Part shown: positions 1-5,706 of the stretch, piece after piece
How positions within the stretch are numbered: the first letter of the stretch is position 1
Layout of the letters: each line of letters begins with the position of its first letter
From: an uncultured Saprospiraceae bacterium
GTDB taxonomy: Bacteria; Bacteroidota; Bacteroidia; Chitinophagales; Saprospiraceae
Direction: 5' to 3'
Assembly: GCA_934699305.1 (NCBI GenBank)
Contig: CAKUWM010000200.1
Span: forward strand, 1-5,706
Length of the DNA stretch: 5,706 nucleotides
Notes under the pieces: generated by a model
What the model saw: the letters and a program-made list of their open reading frames with translations, nothing else
What the model was told of the DNA's origin: nothing
The model's database searches: none
Made by a program: the position numbers and the translations under genes

Positions 1-321
1 GTTAGGCACCTGACCGGATTGCTGCCCTGAATTAAAATATGTCCCAGCAATACACACATCCGATCCCACAGATGACACTTCACATATCTCCAATTGCCAT
101 TGATTTTCATTAAAAGATGCCTGTCCGACAAAAGGTATTCCGGAAGCTATCGTATATCCATAGGACAAATTGGGACACCTATATTCATCTTTTAAATAAA
201 AAAAAGCACTGGCAGGTGGACATCCTCCACATGAATAAATATATCTGTTACCCACTGTAGCCAGATCATTATGCATCCTCGCCACTTGACATGTCGTCAA
301 TGCACTTCGGTATTGATTATA
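1..321 (-). pseudogene. Out-of-frame continuation of the M43 metalloprotease gene (runs off the left edge)
   Basis: Read leftward from 321, this frame is open for 107 codons to the window edge with no stop. It begins YNQYRSALTTCQVARMHNDL. In pappalysin-like proteases the sequence after SNN is typically an aliphatic residue, then MDYN, a short stretch, LT, CQ and a MH dipeptide, so this is the expected continuation of the 317-1354 frame. It goes on with Cys-rich sequence (YSCGGCPP, LEICEVSS) and is still open at base 1, so a further C-terminal part, plausibly with a T9SS sorting domain as in relatives, lies outside. The two frames are offset by one base within 322-328. A missing dinucleotide (TTGATGGAT reduced to TTGGGAT) would explain the break and would restore LMDYN. 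The gene is either a recent pseudogene or carries a sequence error; the good preservation of both halves favours a recent event. Confidence 0.75.
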
Positions 322-1354
322 ATCCCAAGTTATTTGATATTTCTTTCCATTCATCACAAGGATAATTACTTGAACCCGGACAAACAGCATTTGAATCTGG
401 ATGCTCATTATATGCCCAACAATTCATATAGGTTTTACTCATACATACCCCATTCTCCCATTTATCATATACTGGCATGGGTGGCGTGTCGTCACAGTTA
501 TCAAAACTTTCATTAGACGTATGATATAAACCTAAATTATGACATATTTCATGTAGCGCACCGATAGACGCCAGCCAAAGCGACCATTCTCTACATCCTG
601 GCGATACATAATAAAAATATTCACCATGAGTATTGTATTTGATTGTGCCACCATAACCAGGTGCCTTCCCATCTCCCGGTGCGCTCGCATCGGAATGATA
701 ATACACATTTATATCTGTCATCGGATTGACACTATAGTTTGATTGCCAGTCATCAAATTGGTAAGGATTATCTGCCGTCGGATCTTCATGAAAATATACT
801 CCACCCAAGATAAACTGGATCTTTGGGTTAGGGGGAGGTATCGGATAGTTAACATTAGTCAAAGGAGGATTCAATATCAGTGAATCATTGGCTTTTCGCC
901 AATGATCTTCAATACTATTTAACCAATTATTCATTTCGTTAACCACGTCTTCTGCCCGATCAAATCCATTGTATGAAAAGTCTAAAGGCCCTGCCGGATC
1001 TGCATTAGCTGAATAAAAACCATTGGAATAGGGTGTAAAATTACCATATCCCTTATAGTCAATACTTTGATTACATGTATTTACCGTAAATCCAAGAATA
1101 TCCCCTTTTAACATATAATGTATGTTTACTCTAATATATTTAACCACATTTGGATCGGTACAAATATATTGAAAGTTTTCAGGCAACGATGGCATCTGTA
1201 CAGAGTCTATTGCACACCCAAAAGACATGGGTGGAGGATTATTCTGTGCAAAACCTGTTTGATAAACTAAGATAACAAGAATTAAAACTGCTTGCAACCG
1301 CTTGTAACCGCTTGTAACCGCTTGTAACCGCTTAAATTGTATATAGATGTTCAT
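317..1354 (-). CDS. Secreted M43-type (pappalysin/cytophagalysin) zinc metalloprotease, N-terminal part ending at a frameshift
   Basis: This frame encodes 345 aa of an exported zinc endopeptidase. It opens with a signal peptide: basic, repeat-encoded residues, then a hydrophobic core (LILVILV), with likely cleavage after GFA at about residue 36. A pro- or N-terminal domain follows. Residues 268-278 read HEICHNLGLYH, a full metzincin zinc motif HExxHxxGxxH with three His ligands and a catalytic Glu. After it come Cys-rich stretches and SNN, which in M43 enzymes normally leads straight into the Met-turn (xMDY). Here the frame stops three codons after SNN, and the expected continuation lies in another frame (see the entry at 1-321). 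I chose the ATG at 1354 over an upstream in-frame TTG at 1381 because a promoter box lies between them. The family call is from motif recognition and is firm at the clan level, slightly less so at the family level. As read here the product would lack a complete active site. Confidence 0.8.
   Translation of the reverse strand: MNIYIQFKRLQAVTSGYKRLQAVLILVILVYQTGFAQNNPPPMSFGCAIDSVQMPSLPENFQYICTDPNVVKYIRVNIHYMLKGDILGFTVNTCNQSIDYKGYGNFTPYSNGFYSANADPAGPLDFSYNGFDRAEDVVNEMNNWLNSIEDHWRKANDSLILNPPLTNVNYPIPPPNPKIQFILGGVYFHEDPTADNPYQFDDWQSNYSVNPMTDINVYYHSDASAPGDGKAPGYGGTIKYNTHGEYFYYVSPGCREWSLWLASIGALHEICHNLGLYHTSNESFDNCDDTPPMPVYDKWENGVCMSKTYMNCWAYNEHPDSNAVCPGSSNYPCDEWKEISNNLGL
1291..1333 (-). repeat. Four-copy 10-bp tandem repeat in the signal-peptide coding region
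   Basis: On the plus strand the unit is CTTGTAACCG at 1301-1310, 1311-1320 and 1321-1330, with one variant CTTGCAACCG at 1291-1300 and a trailing CTT at 1331-1333. On the coding (minus) strand it yields KRLQAVTSGY followed by KRLQAV near residues 8-23, just before the hydrophobic signal-peptide core. Three 10-bp units make 30 bp, which explains the 10-residue protein repeat. Ten is not a multiple of three, so gain or loss of one unit would throw the protease out of frame. Removing three units would leave a more compact signal peptide, which suggests the array grew from one copy. Confidence 0.9.
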
Positions 1355-1514
1355 GATAGTAATTTTAGCAAAGATAACCAAATTACTTCAAATACGCAAA
1401 TTATATGATATTTTTCTCAAATTCAGCAGCAAAGGTTTTGAAAAACTGTATAGTGCTGATTATGAGGACGATATTATACATGAATTCTTTTCAATGGATT
1501 CAATAAACTATTGA
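1353..1514 (+). CDS. Doubtful small ORF, 53 aa
   Basis: An ATG at 1353, sharing the CATG at 1352-1355 with the divergent protease start, opens a 53-codon frame ending in TGA at 1512-1514. The second half reads like protein (KGFEKLYSADYEDD, then IIHEFFSMDSINY), with acidic and aromatic residues and no low-complexity runs. I recognise no family, see no ribosome binding site and no clear promoter box upstream, and the ORF covers the divergent protease promoter. It may be chance, a remnant of a lost gene, or a real small protein. I list it only because it is the one plus-strand frame in the gap with protein-like composition. Confidence 0.2.
   Translation: MIVILAKITKLLQIRKLYDIFLKFSSKGFEKLYSADYEDDIIHEFFSMDSINY
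1369..1400 (-). promoter_or_regulatory. Bacteroidota-type promoter for the metalloprotease gene
   Basis: Read on the minus strand, TTTG (1400-1397) is followed after 20 bases by TATCTTTG (1376-1369). This fits the Bacteroidota sigma-ABfr consensus, a -33 TTTG/TTG element about 19-21 bases from a -7 TAnnTTTG box. Transcription would start near 1364, giving a leader of only about 10 bases before the ATG at 1354. No Shine-Dalgarno sequence is evident, as is common in this phylum. The placement argues against translation from the TTG at 1381. Confidence 0.65.
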
Positions 1515-1685
1515 TTATTAGTCACAACACGATTCTGCATTTGCCAAATGCGAAATGTGGGTTTATTTGCGGCTTTAATACAATTTATCCCTTACATTAT
1601 CAGTCAGAAGAAAATCAATTTAGAAGGCATTTTTATGCCATTTTGTAAAATATTATTAAAAAGAAATATACGTATTCGGTTATGA
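1515..1685. other. Intergenic gap downstream of trpB2 with weak hairpins only
   Basis: No gene is visible here. A perfect inverted repeat GCATTT-GCC-AAATGC lies at 1537-1551, without a flanking T-tract on the minus strand. A second, shorter hairpin at 1626-1639 is listed separately as a possible terminator. I see nothing else: no tRNA-like cloverleaf, no insertion-sequence ends and no direct repeats. Confidence 0.6.
1626..1639 (-). terminator. Weak candidate terminator of the trpB2 transcript
   Basis: GGCAT and ATGCC form a 5-bp stem around a four-base loop, 47 bases past the trpB2 stop. On the minus strand it is followed by TTCTAAATTGATTTTCTT, which is only moderately T-rich. The stem is short, so this is a weak case; it is the best hairpin between this gene and the next. 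Confidence 0.3.
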
Positions 1686-3020
1686 TTATTTTACTTTCCC
1701 CATTAAATAATCTTCATAAGCAAATAGGTCAAGCAATCCATGTCCGCACAAATTGAAAAGTATTGTCTTACTTACTCCTTCTTCTTTTGCAAGCCGAACT
1801 TCTTCAATTACAGAAGCGATGGCGTGTGTGCTTTCAGGAGCCGGTATCAGTCCTTCCGTCTTAGCAAAAAGAATTCCGGCATGTAAACACTCTTTCTGAT
1901 CATGTGAAATTGAGTCTATATAACCATCCAATACCAATTGAGAAATAATCGGTCCTGCCCCATGATACCTCAATCCTACTAAATGATTGGGCACAGGCAT
2001 AAAATCATGACCTAATGTGTACATGGCAAATAAGGGCGTTTTCTTGCCTACGTCTCCATAATCATATCTGAATTCTCCCTCTGAAAGCTTAGGACAGGTC
2101 AAAGGCTCACTGGCAACAAACTTAATTTTCTTGCCATCCTTGATAACTTGTTGCACAAAAGGAAAGGCTATTCCGCCAAAATTTGCTCCCCCGCCAAGTG
2201 GAGCTATAACCACATCGGGATACGTCCCTATCTTTTCAAATTGTTTTATACATTCCTGTCCTATTACTGTTTGATGGAGGAGAACAAAGTTCTGCACACT
2301 TCCAATTACATATTGGATATCATCATTACCTGAAGCGTATTCAATGGATTCCGAAATAGCGGTACCTAAAGAACCTTTCGAATCAGGATTTTCAGCCAAT
2401 TGCTTCCTCCCAACTTCTGTAATCTCACTGGGAGAAGGTGTAACATGTGCACCCCATAGATTCATCATCCGTCGTCGGCTTGGCTTCTGATTGTACGGCC
2501 CTCTAACCATGAATACTTCGCAATCCAAACCGTACATCTGCGCTGCAAATGCCACTGCACTACCCCATTGCCCTGCACCTGTTTCAGTAACAACTTTCTT
2601 CATCCCATCCCGGGCAGCAAAATATATCTGTGGAATAGCTGAATTAGTCTTGTGACTACCACTTGGACTGACTCCTTCATTCTTAAAATAGATTTTACAA
2701 TCTGTTCCCAATGCCTTTTCAAACCTTTCTGCTCTAACCATAGGCGTAGGTCTCCACAACTTATAAATCTCCCTTACTTCTTCCGGAATTTCTATCCACC
2801 GTTCTGTACTAAATTCCTGCTCTATACACCCTCCGGGATAAAGACCGGAATAATATTCCATTGTAACAGGTTGATTGTTTTCAGGTTGAAGTGTTGGCTT
2901 GGGCTGATTCTGCATGTCTGCAAGTACATTGTACCAGTGTGTTGGGATTTCATCCTCAGAAAGTGTGATTTTAATCTGATCTGATTTGACTTTTTTCAAT
3001 AAATTATTATTATTCATCAT
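1686..3020 (-). CDS. trpB2: TrpB2-type tryptophan synthase beta-like PLP enzyme
   Basis: This encodes 444 aa, in the usual range for the stand-alone TrpB2 group (TIGR01415-like) and longer than ordinary TrpB. It is a cytoplasmic fold-type II PLP enzyme; TrpB2 proteins can join indole and L-serine to tryptophan without a stable TrpA complex. In numbering from the ATG at 3020, SPSGSHKTN (118-126) holds the Schiff-base lysine K124. ETGAGQWG (146-153) is the substrate-carboxylate/catalytic Glu loop, with W where TrpB1 has H. LLHQT and GGGANFGG (276-283, PLP phosphate loop) follow, then APESTHAI and a C-terminal CGHGLLDL. The N-terminal SEDEIPTHWYNVLADM also fits this subgroup. The frame extends upstream to a TTG at 3059 and an ATG at 3044, but the M-M pair at 3020/3017 fits the family N-terminus better. 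It lies 47 bp after ctlX with no terminator between, so the two are probably co-transcribed. No trpA, trpC or other trp gene is in the window, so its reaction here is not proven. Confidence 0.9.
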   Translation of the reverse strand: MMNNNNLLKKVKSDQIKITLSEDEIPTHWYNVLADMQNQPKPTLQPENNQPVTMEYYSGLYPGGCIEQEFSTERWIEIPEEVREIYKLWRPTPMVRAERFEKALGTDCKIYFKNEGVSPSGSHKTNSAIPQIYFAARDGMKKVVTETGAGQWGSAVAFAAQMYGLDCEVFMVRGPYNQKPSRRRMMNLWGAHVTPSPSEITEVGRKQLAENPDSKGSLGTAISESIEYASGNDDIQYVIGSVQNFVLLHQTVIGQECIKQFEKIGTYPDVVIAPLGGGANFGGIAFPFVQQVIKDGKKIKFVASEPLTCPKLSEGEFRYDYGDVGKKTPLFAMYTLGHDFMPVPNHLVGLRYHGAGPIISQLVLDGYIDSISHDQKECLHAGILFAKTEGLIPAPESTHAIASVIEEVRLAKEEGVSKTILFNLCGHGLLDLFAYEDYLMGKVK

Positions 3021-3067
3021 CTTATAAATTATAAATAGCAACATATATACCGTTGCCAACTAAAAAA

Positions 3068-3997
3068 TCATCTCTTTTTCGGCAGAAAAACTTCGGCCAT
3101 CATACATCTTACACTTCCTCCTCCATACTTTTCTATGGTTGGGATGGGGATAGAAAGTATTGAATTATAATGCCTGATACGTGTTATCTGATCCTCTGTC
3201 AGGCTGTTATAGGCTTGCTCGGACATAACCAATATTTTTTGACCAAGCCCTCCCTCTATCTGTAACATATTGCCTGCAAAACTTAATACCTGATCAAAAG
3301 TTATTGGTATTATCTCTTTTCCACTTTTTTCAATGCTTTTTATTACCTCAGCACGCTTTTCTTCATCTTTAATACTTTCCAAGCAAATGACCACATATTG
3401 ATCAGCAATAGCCATCATAACATTCGTATGATAAATCTCTTTGCCCTCTTTATCAGTAGAAAAGAAAGAAACCAGGGAGTATCCCATTAACAAGCAAAAT
3501 CGATCCAAAAGAAAAATATTGGTTCGTGGACTTAGACAAGCATACACAATCTTATTGGTACGATCCAGTATCATACTTCCTGTTCCCTCTAAATAGTCTC
3601 CTTCCTCTTCACTTGATTCAAATGAATACCTATGACGAATATCAAACAACAATCCAAGAGAATCGATAATATCTTCACGACGCTCTATTCGTCTATTGGG
3701 TGTTGCCATAGGATAAGTAATCAAAGTACCATTCCCATGAAAGCTTATCCAATTATTAGGAAAAATGGCATCTGGCTTTTTAGGATTAGGCGTATCATGC
3801 ATTACAATAACATTGACACCTACATCTTTTAACTTTAGAACAAAGTTGTCAAATTCCTCTAAAGCCTTGATATTAATGTCATCTTTATTGCCCTTGCCAT
3901 CATTGGTTTGGAAAGCATTTGTTACGGCTGTCTGCTCATTAAACTGAAATGAGGCAGGCCTAATCATCATGATATTGTCGGTATATTGTTTTTCCAA
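3068..3997 (-). CDS. ctlX: Amidinotransferase/deiminase-fold hydrolase, CtlX type (COG4874-like)
   Basis: This is a cytoplasmic enzyme of the guanidino-group-modifying (pentein) superfamily, whose members hydrolyse or transfer amidino or ureido groups of arginine- or citrulline-like substrates through a Cys-His pair. Numbered from the TTG at 3997 (309 aa), the family landmarks are IMMIRP with NEQTAVTNAFQ near the start, IFPNNWISFH (78-87), LEGTGSM (136-142, acidic E137), YHTNVMM with the probable catalytic His190, and GGGSVRCMMAE with the nucleophile Cys298 close to the C-terminus. Length and motifs match the bacterial group often labelled citrulline utilization hydrolase CtlX; the exact substrate is not readable from sequence. 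Starts: a TTG at 4018 is in frame but falls inside the -7 box and palindrome, so I reject it. The TTG at 3997 gives MEKQYTDNIMMIRP, the length seen in relatives; the ATG at 3970 is the alternative. It is first gene of the likely operon with trpB2. Confidence 0.85.
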   Translation of the reverse strand: MEKQYTDNIMMIRPASFQFNEQTAVTNAFQTNDGKGNKDDINIKALEEFDNFVLKLKDVGVNVIVMHDTPNPKKPDAIFPNNWISFHGNGTLITYPMATPNRRIERREDIIDSLGLLFDIRHRYSFESSEEEGDYLEGTGSMILDRTNKIVYACLSPRTNIFLLDRFCLLMGYSLVSFFSTDKEGKEIYHTNVMMAIADQYVVICLESIKDEEKRAEVIKSIEKSGKEIIPITFDQVLSFAGNMLQIEGGLGQKILVMSEQAYNSLTEDQITRIRHYNSILSIPIPTIEKYGGGSVRCMMAEVFLPKKR

Positions 3998-4006
3998 AAG
4001 TTTCAA

Positions 4007-4020
4007 ATTTGTGCACAAAT
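4007..4020. promoter_or_regulatory. Perfect 14-bp palindrome, candidate operator of the ctlX promoter
   Basis: ATTTGTGCACAAAT is identical to its reverse complement over all 14 bases. It overlaps the last five bases of the -7 box and the predicted transcript start, the position expected for a repressor that blocks polymerase. The symmetric form suggests a dimeric helix-turn-helix regulator; no regulator gene is in the window, so which one is unknown. Confidence 0.45.
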
Positions 4021-4023
4021 GTA
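4016..4023 (-). promoter_or_regulatory. -7 box of the probable ctlX-trpB2 promoter
   Basis: On the minus strand this reads TACATTTG, an exact match to the Bacteroidota TAnnTTTG box, preceded by a run of T. It predicts a transcript start near 4011, about 14 bases before the TTG at 3997 or about 41 before the ATG at 3970. No good TTTG element is seen at the usual 19-21 base spacing (the nearest TTG, 4055-4053, is 29 bases away), so the promoter may be weak or depend on an activator. Confidence 0.5.
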
Positions 4024-4156
4024 AAAAAAAATGATTACGGAATTACCATTTTCAACCAGTTGCAGTCTTTTTTATGCCAAATTAAGATAATTTTATCCTT
4101 TTACCTAAATCCACCTTAACACACCTAATTCGCTGCATATCAAGCATATAAATAAA

Positions 4157-4189
4157 ATAAAGGACCCGATTTTTCACCAGATCCTTTAT
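4157..4189 (-). terminator. Rho-independent terminator of the T9SS-secreted protein gene
   Basis: In minus-strand RNA terms, a left arm AUAAAGGAUCUGGU pairs with AUCGGGUCCUUUAU through 14 base pairs (including G-U pairs) around a GAAAA loop. The stem is followed directly by a U-rich tract (UUUAUUUAU). It lies 83 bases past the stop codon at 4273 and separates this gene from the ctlX promoter, so ctlX-trpB2 is a separate transcription unit. Confidence 0.75.
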
Positions 4190-4272
4190 CAACAAAATTT
4201 ACTTAAAATTCTAAAACTTAAACTATAATCTATCTCTATTCATTTCTTGATAAAATATAGTTGTGCCCATAT

Positions 4273-5706
4273 TTATTTCAACTTAACCATCTTCTTTGTA
4301 ATTGACTTCTGGTTAGATGTTATTTCATAAAACAAGACCCCATTGGCATGCAAAGTACTATTTTCAATCGTTATGGTATTGCGCCCTTTTGCAAAATAAC
4401 CTTGCGTCTGTCTCAAAATCCTGCCATTCACATCATATATCTTCAAAGTCACTTCATCAGAATGTGCCAATGTAAATGTTATATGAGTTTCTTCATTAAA
4501 CGGATTGGGTACATTTTGTTCTACGGTAAGTTCACCATTCCCGCCTTCAAATTCCAAAGCAAAACCGGTTGAATTTCCATACTCGTCATATAACTCAGGT
4601 TGTATCCCTTCTCCATTCAAGCTAAGCACATCGGACAACTTTACATCCTTGTTTGAAACAACGAAGAACGTCAAAAGCTGATTGGTAATCTCCGCATTAT
4701 CTGTATTCAAGCTCAACCTGAGAACATTGCCATTTAGACTATAGTTATCAGGGCCGGGGCTAAATACCTTGCTTTCCATTCCGATAAATGAAACATCCTT
4801 GGAAAGGTTAAATGCTGCCTGTATTCCCTGAATTGTATTCTGTTCGCTTATGCTGAAATAAACCGGAGTAACCTCACCTGCTTTTAGACTCACATCATTC
4901 ACCAAAACAGTAGCCAATGACCGACTTTCAATTTCATTATCCTTTATATTCAAAGTGAAATCTCCATTCACGTCACCCAGTTTAACACCAACAAAATCTA
5001 AGCTTGTATTGACTCCATCTCCACTTGCTTTGATAGACTGAGGATAATTTTCTTTAAGTGGAATCTCCGGATTATCAAATATATATGACTTATCAATAAA
5101 CTTCCAGCTTTTCCCGGAACTCAATTGATCTATCTTACCTAATATCAACTTCCTTATCATGACAATATCCGAAACTGTCACTGACTTATCTTCATTCACA
5201 TCCGCAGCAATAATTTTATACGGAGTAGTTAAAGCCGTTTTATTCAAAATATGATTCTGTATTTTTATTATATCACCTGTTGTAACCCCATTCATTGGAT
5301 TATTCTCATCCGAAGGCTCAATTTTATAGGATACATCCGGTTGCAGATTAGAAAAACGATAGTTACCGTTGGTATCAGTCTGCCTCATTAACCCTGACAA
5401 TGCACTAACACTAACATATGGAATTCCTTCACTTGACTCCGTTAAGATAGTTCCACCTATTGTTGTCAAACTATCCGGACAAGGAACAATATTATCGTTT
5501 AATGTCAATGTAGTATATACAAAGTCAAACAATCCATTGTTGTCGATTACATAAACAGCGACCGGGAATGGCACATCAACGCCATAAGAACAATCAAATG
5601 TCTTAACGCTATCTGCAGGGTTTGTAGAATATGAATATCTCAAAGGATAGCTGGATGGACAAGCACCTGTTGAACCGTGATTAAACAATCTCGCCGGCAA
5701 CATCAC
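4273..5706 (-). CDS. C-terminal part of a large secreted protein with dockerin-like repeats and a T9SS type A sorting domain (partial)
   Basis: The frame is open at the right edge; 477 residues are visible and the N-terminus lies outside, so the GTG at 5706 need not be a start. Numbering from the edge, 1-75 look like the end of an Ig/HYR-like adhesion domain (YTFDCSYG-type pattern, here TFDCSYG). Residues 82-130 resemble a carboxypeptidase-regulatory-like beta domain (IGGTILTE, DTNGNYRF). Residues 138-258 carry dockerin-type, EF-hand-like calcium loops: DVNEDKSVTVSD (169-180) and DVNGDFTLNIKD (245-256), with helices such as IVMIRKLILG. Residues 265-386 look cohesin-like (AGEVTPVYFSI, IQGIQAAF). 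Residues 394-477 are a type A sorting domain: VEQNVPNPFNEETHITF, LKIYDVNGRILRQ, a G-rich turn and basic KKMVKLK end. The product should cross the inner membrane by Sec and leave through T9SS, to be anchored or released. The N-terminal function (enzyme or adhesin) cannot be told from this part. Confidence 0.9.
   Translation of the reverse strand: MMLPARLFNHGSTGACPSSYPLRYSYSTNPADSVKTFDCSYGVDVPFPVAVYVIDNNGLFDFVYTTLTLNDNIVPCPDSLTTIGGTILTESSEGIPYVSVSALSGLMRQTDTNGNYRFSNLQPDVSYKIEPSDENNPMNGVTTGDIIKIQNHILNKTALTTPYKIIAADVNEDKSVTVSDIVMIRKLILGKIDQLSSGKSWKFIDKSYIFDNPEIPLKENYPQSIKASGDGVNTSLDFVGVKLGDVNGDFTLNIKDNEIESRSLATVLVNDVSLKAGEVTPVYFSISEQNTIQGIQAAFNLSKDVSFIGMESKVFSPGPDNYSLNGNVLRLSLNTDNAEITNQLLTFFVVSNKDVKLSDVLSLNGEGIQPELYDEYGNSTGFALEFEGGNGELTVEQNVPNPFNEETHITFTLAHSDEVTLKIYDVNGRILRQTQGYFAKGRNTITIENSTLHANGVLFYEITSNQKSITKKMVKLK

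Noticed and set aside
271..516. Open frame of 81 codons on the plus strand
   Set aside because: It lies antisense to the protease gene, has no family features and a His/Tyr-rich composition typical of a shadow frame.
1291..1333. CRISPR-like array
   Set aside because: The 10-bp units are directly adjacent with no spacers and lie inside a coding region, so this is a simple tandem repeat.
1537..1551. Inverted repeat GCATTT-GCC-AAATGC as a terminator or operator
   Set aside because: The stem is only 6 bp, no T-tract follows on the minus strand, and it is not next to a promoter box.
2148..2984. Two plus-strand open frames (2148-2333 and 2652-2984)
   Set aside because: Both are antisense to the strongly conserved TrpB2 coding sequence and show no protein-like motifs.
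3052..3060. Short palindrome GTTGCCAAC between ctlX and trpB2 as an operator or internal promoter element
   Set aside because: It is only 9 bases with an odd centre, and no convincing TAnnTTTG box follows on the minus strand, so an internal promoter is not supported.
3632..3947. Two overlapping plus-strand open frames
   Set aside because: They are antisense to the ctlX coding sequence and overlap each other in different frames.
4348..4572. Plus-strand open frame of 74 codons, and another at 5369-5554
   Set aside because: Both are antisense to the T9SS-secreted protein, whose sorting domain and regulatory-like domain are clearly real on the other strand.

Overview
The window looks like a chromosomal piece from a member of the Bacteroidota, most likely a Saprospiraceae-like or related marine or freshwater bacterium. 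Three things point there. One is a C-terminal type IX secretion (T9SS) sorting domain on the rightmost gene. The second is the order of domains in that gene: regulatory-like fold, dockerin-like repeats, cohesin-like region, sorting domain. The third is Bacteroidota-type promoter boxes (TAnnTTTG, once with an upstream TTTG). The DNA is AT-rich by eye. All four recognisable genes lie on the minus strand, so transcription runs from right to left.

Right to left: (a) 5706-4273 is the C-terminal part of a large secreted protein cut by the window edge, ending at a strong rho-independent terminator (4189-4157). (b) A regulatory gap at about 4156-3998 holds a TAnnTTTG box overlapped by a perfect 14-bp palindrome. 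(c) 3997-3068 encodes an amidinotransferase/deiminase-fold hydrolase of the CtlX type. (d) After 47 bp without a terminator comes a TrpB2-type (stand-alone, tryptophan synthase beta-like) PLP enzyme, 3020-1686. Genes c and d probably form a two-gene amino-acid metabolism operon. (e) A gap of about 330 bp (1685-1355) has only weak hairpins, a doubtful 53-aa ORF on the plus strand, and a well-formed promoter for the next gene. (f) 1354-1 is a secreted zinc metalloprotease of the pappalysin/cytophagalysin (M43) type. Its reading frame is broken near position 325, exactly where the Met-turn of the active site should be. The remaining coding sequence stays open to the left edge in another frame.

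The two outer genes encode exported proteins and the middle pair encodes cytoplasmic amino-acid enzymes; nothing shows that the two groups work together. The most noteworthy observations are four. The metalloprotease has a four-copy 10-bp tandem repeat inside its signal-peptide coding region, which could switch the reading frame. The same gene carries the Met-turn frameshift. A palindromic candidate operator sits on the ctlX promoter. The ctlX-trpB2 pairing is itself unusual. I see no convincing new defence system, CRISPR array, RNA gene or mobile element.
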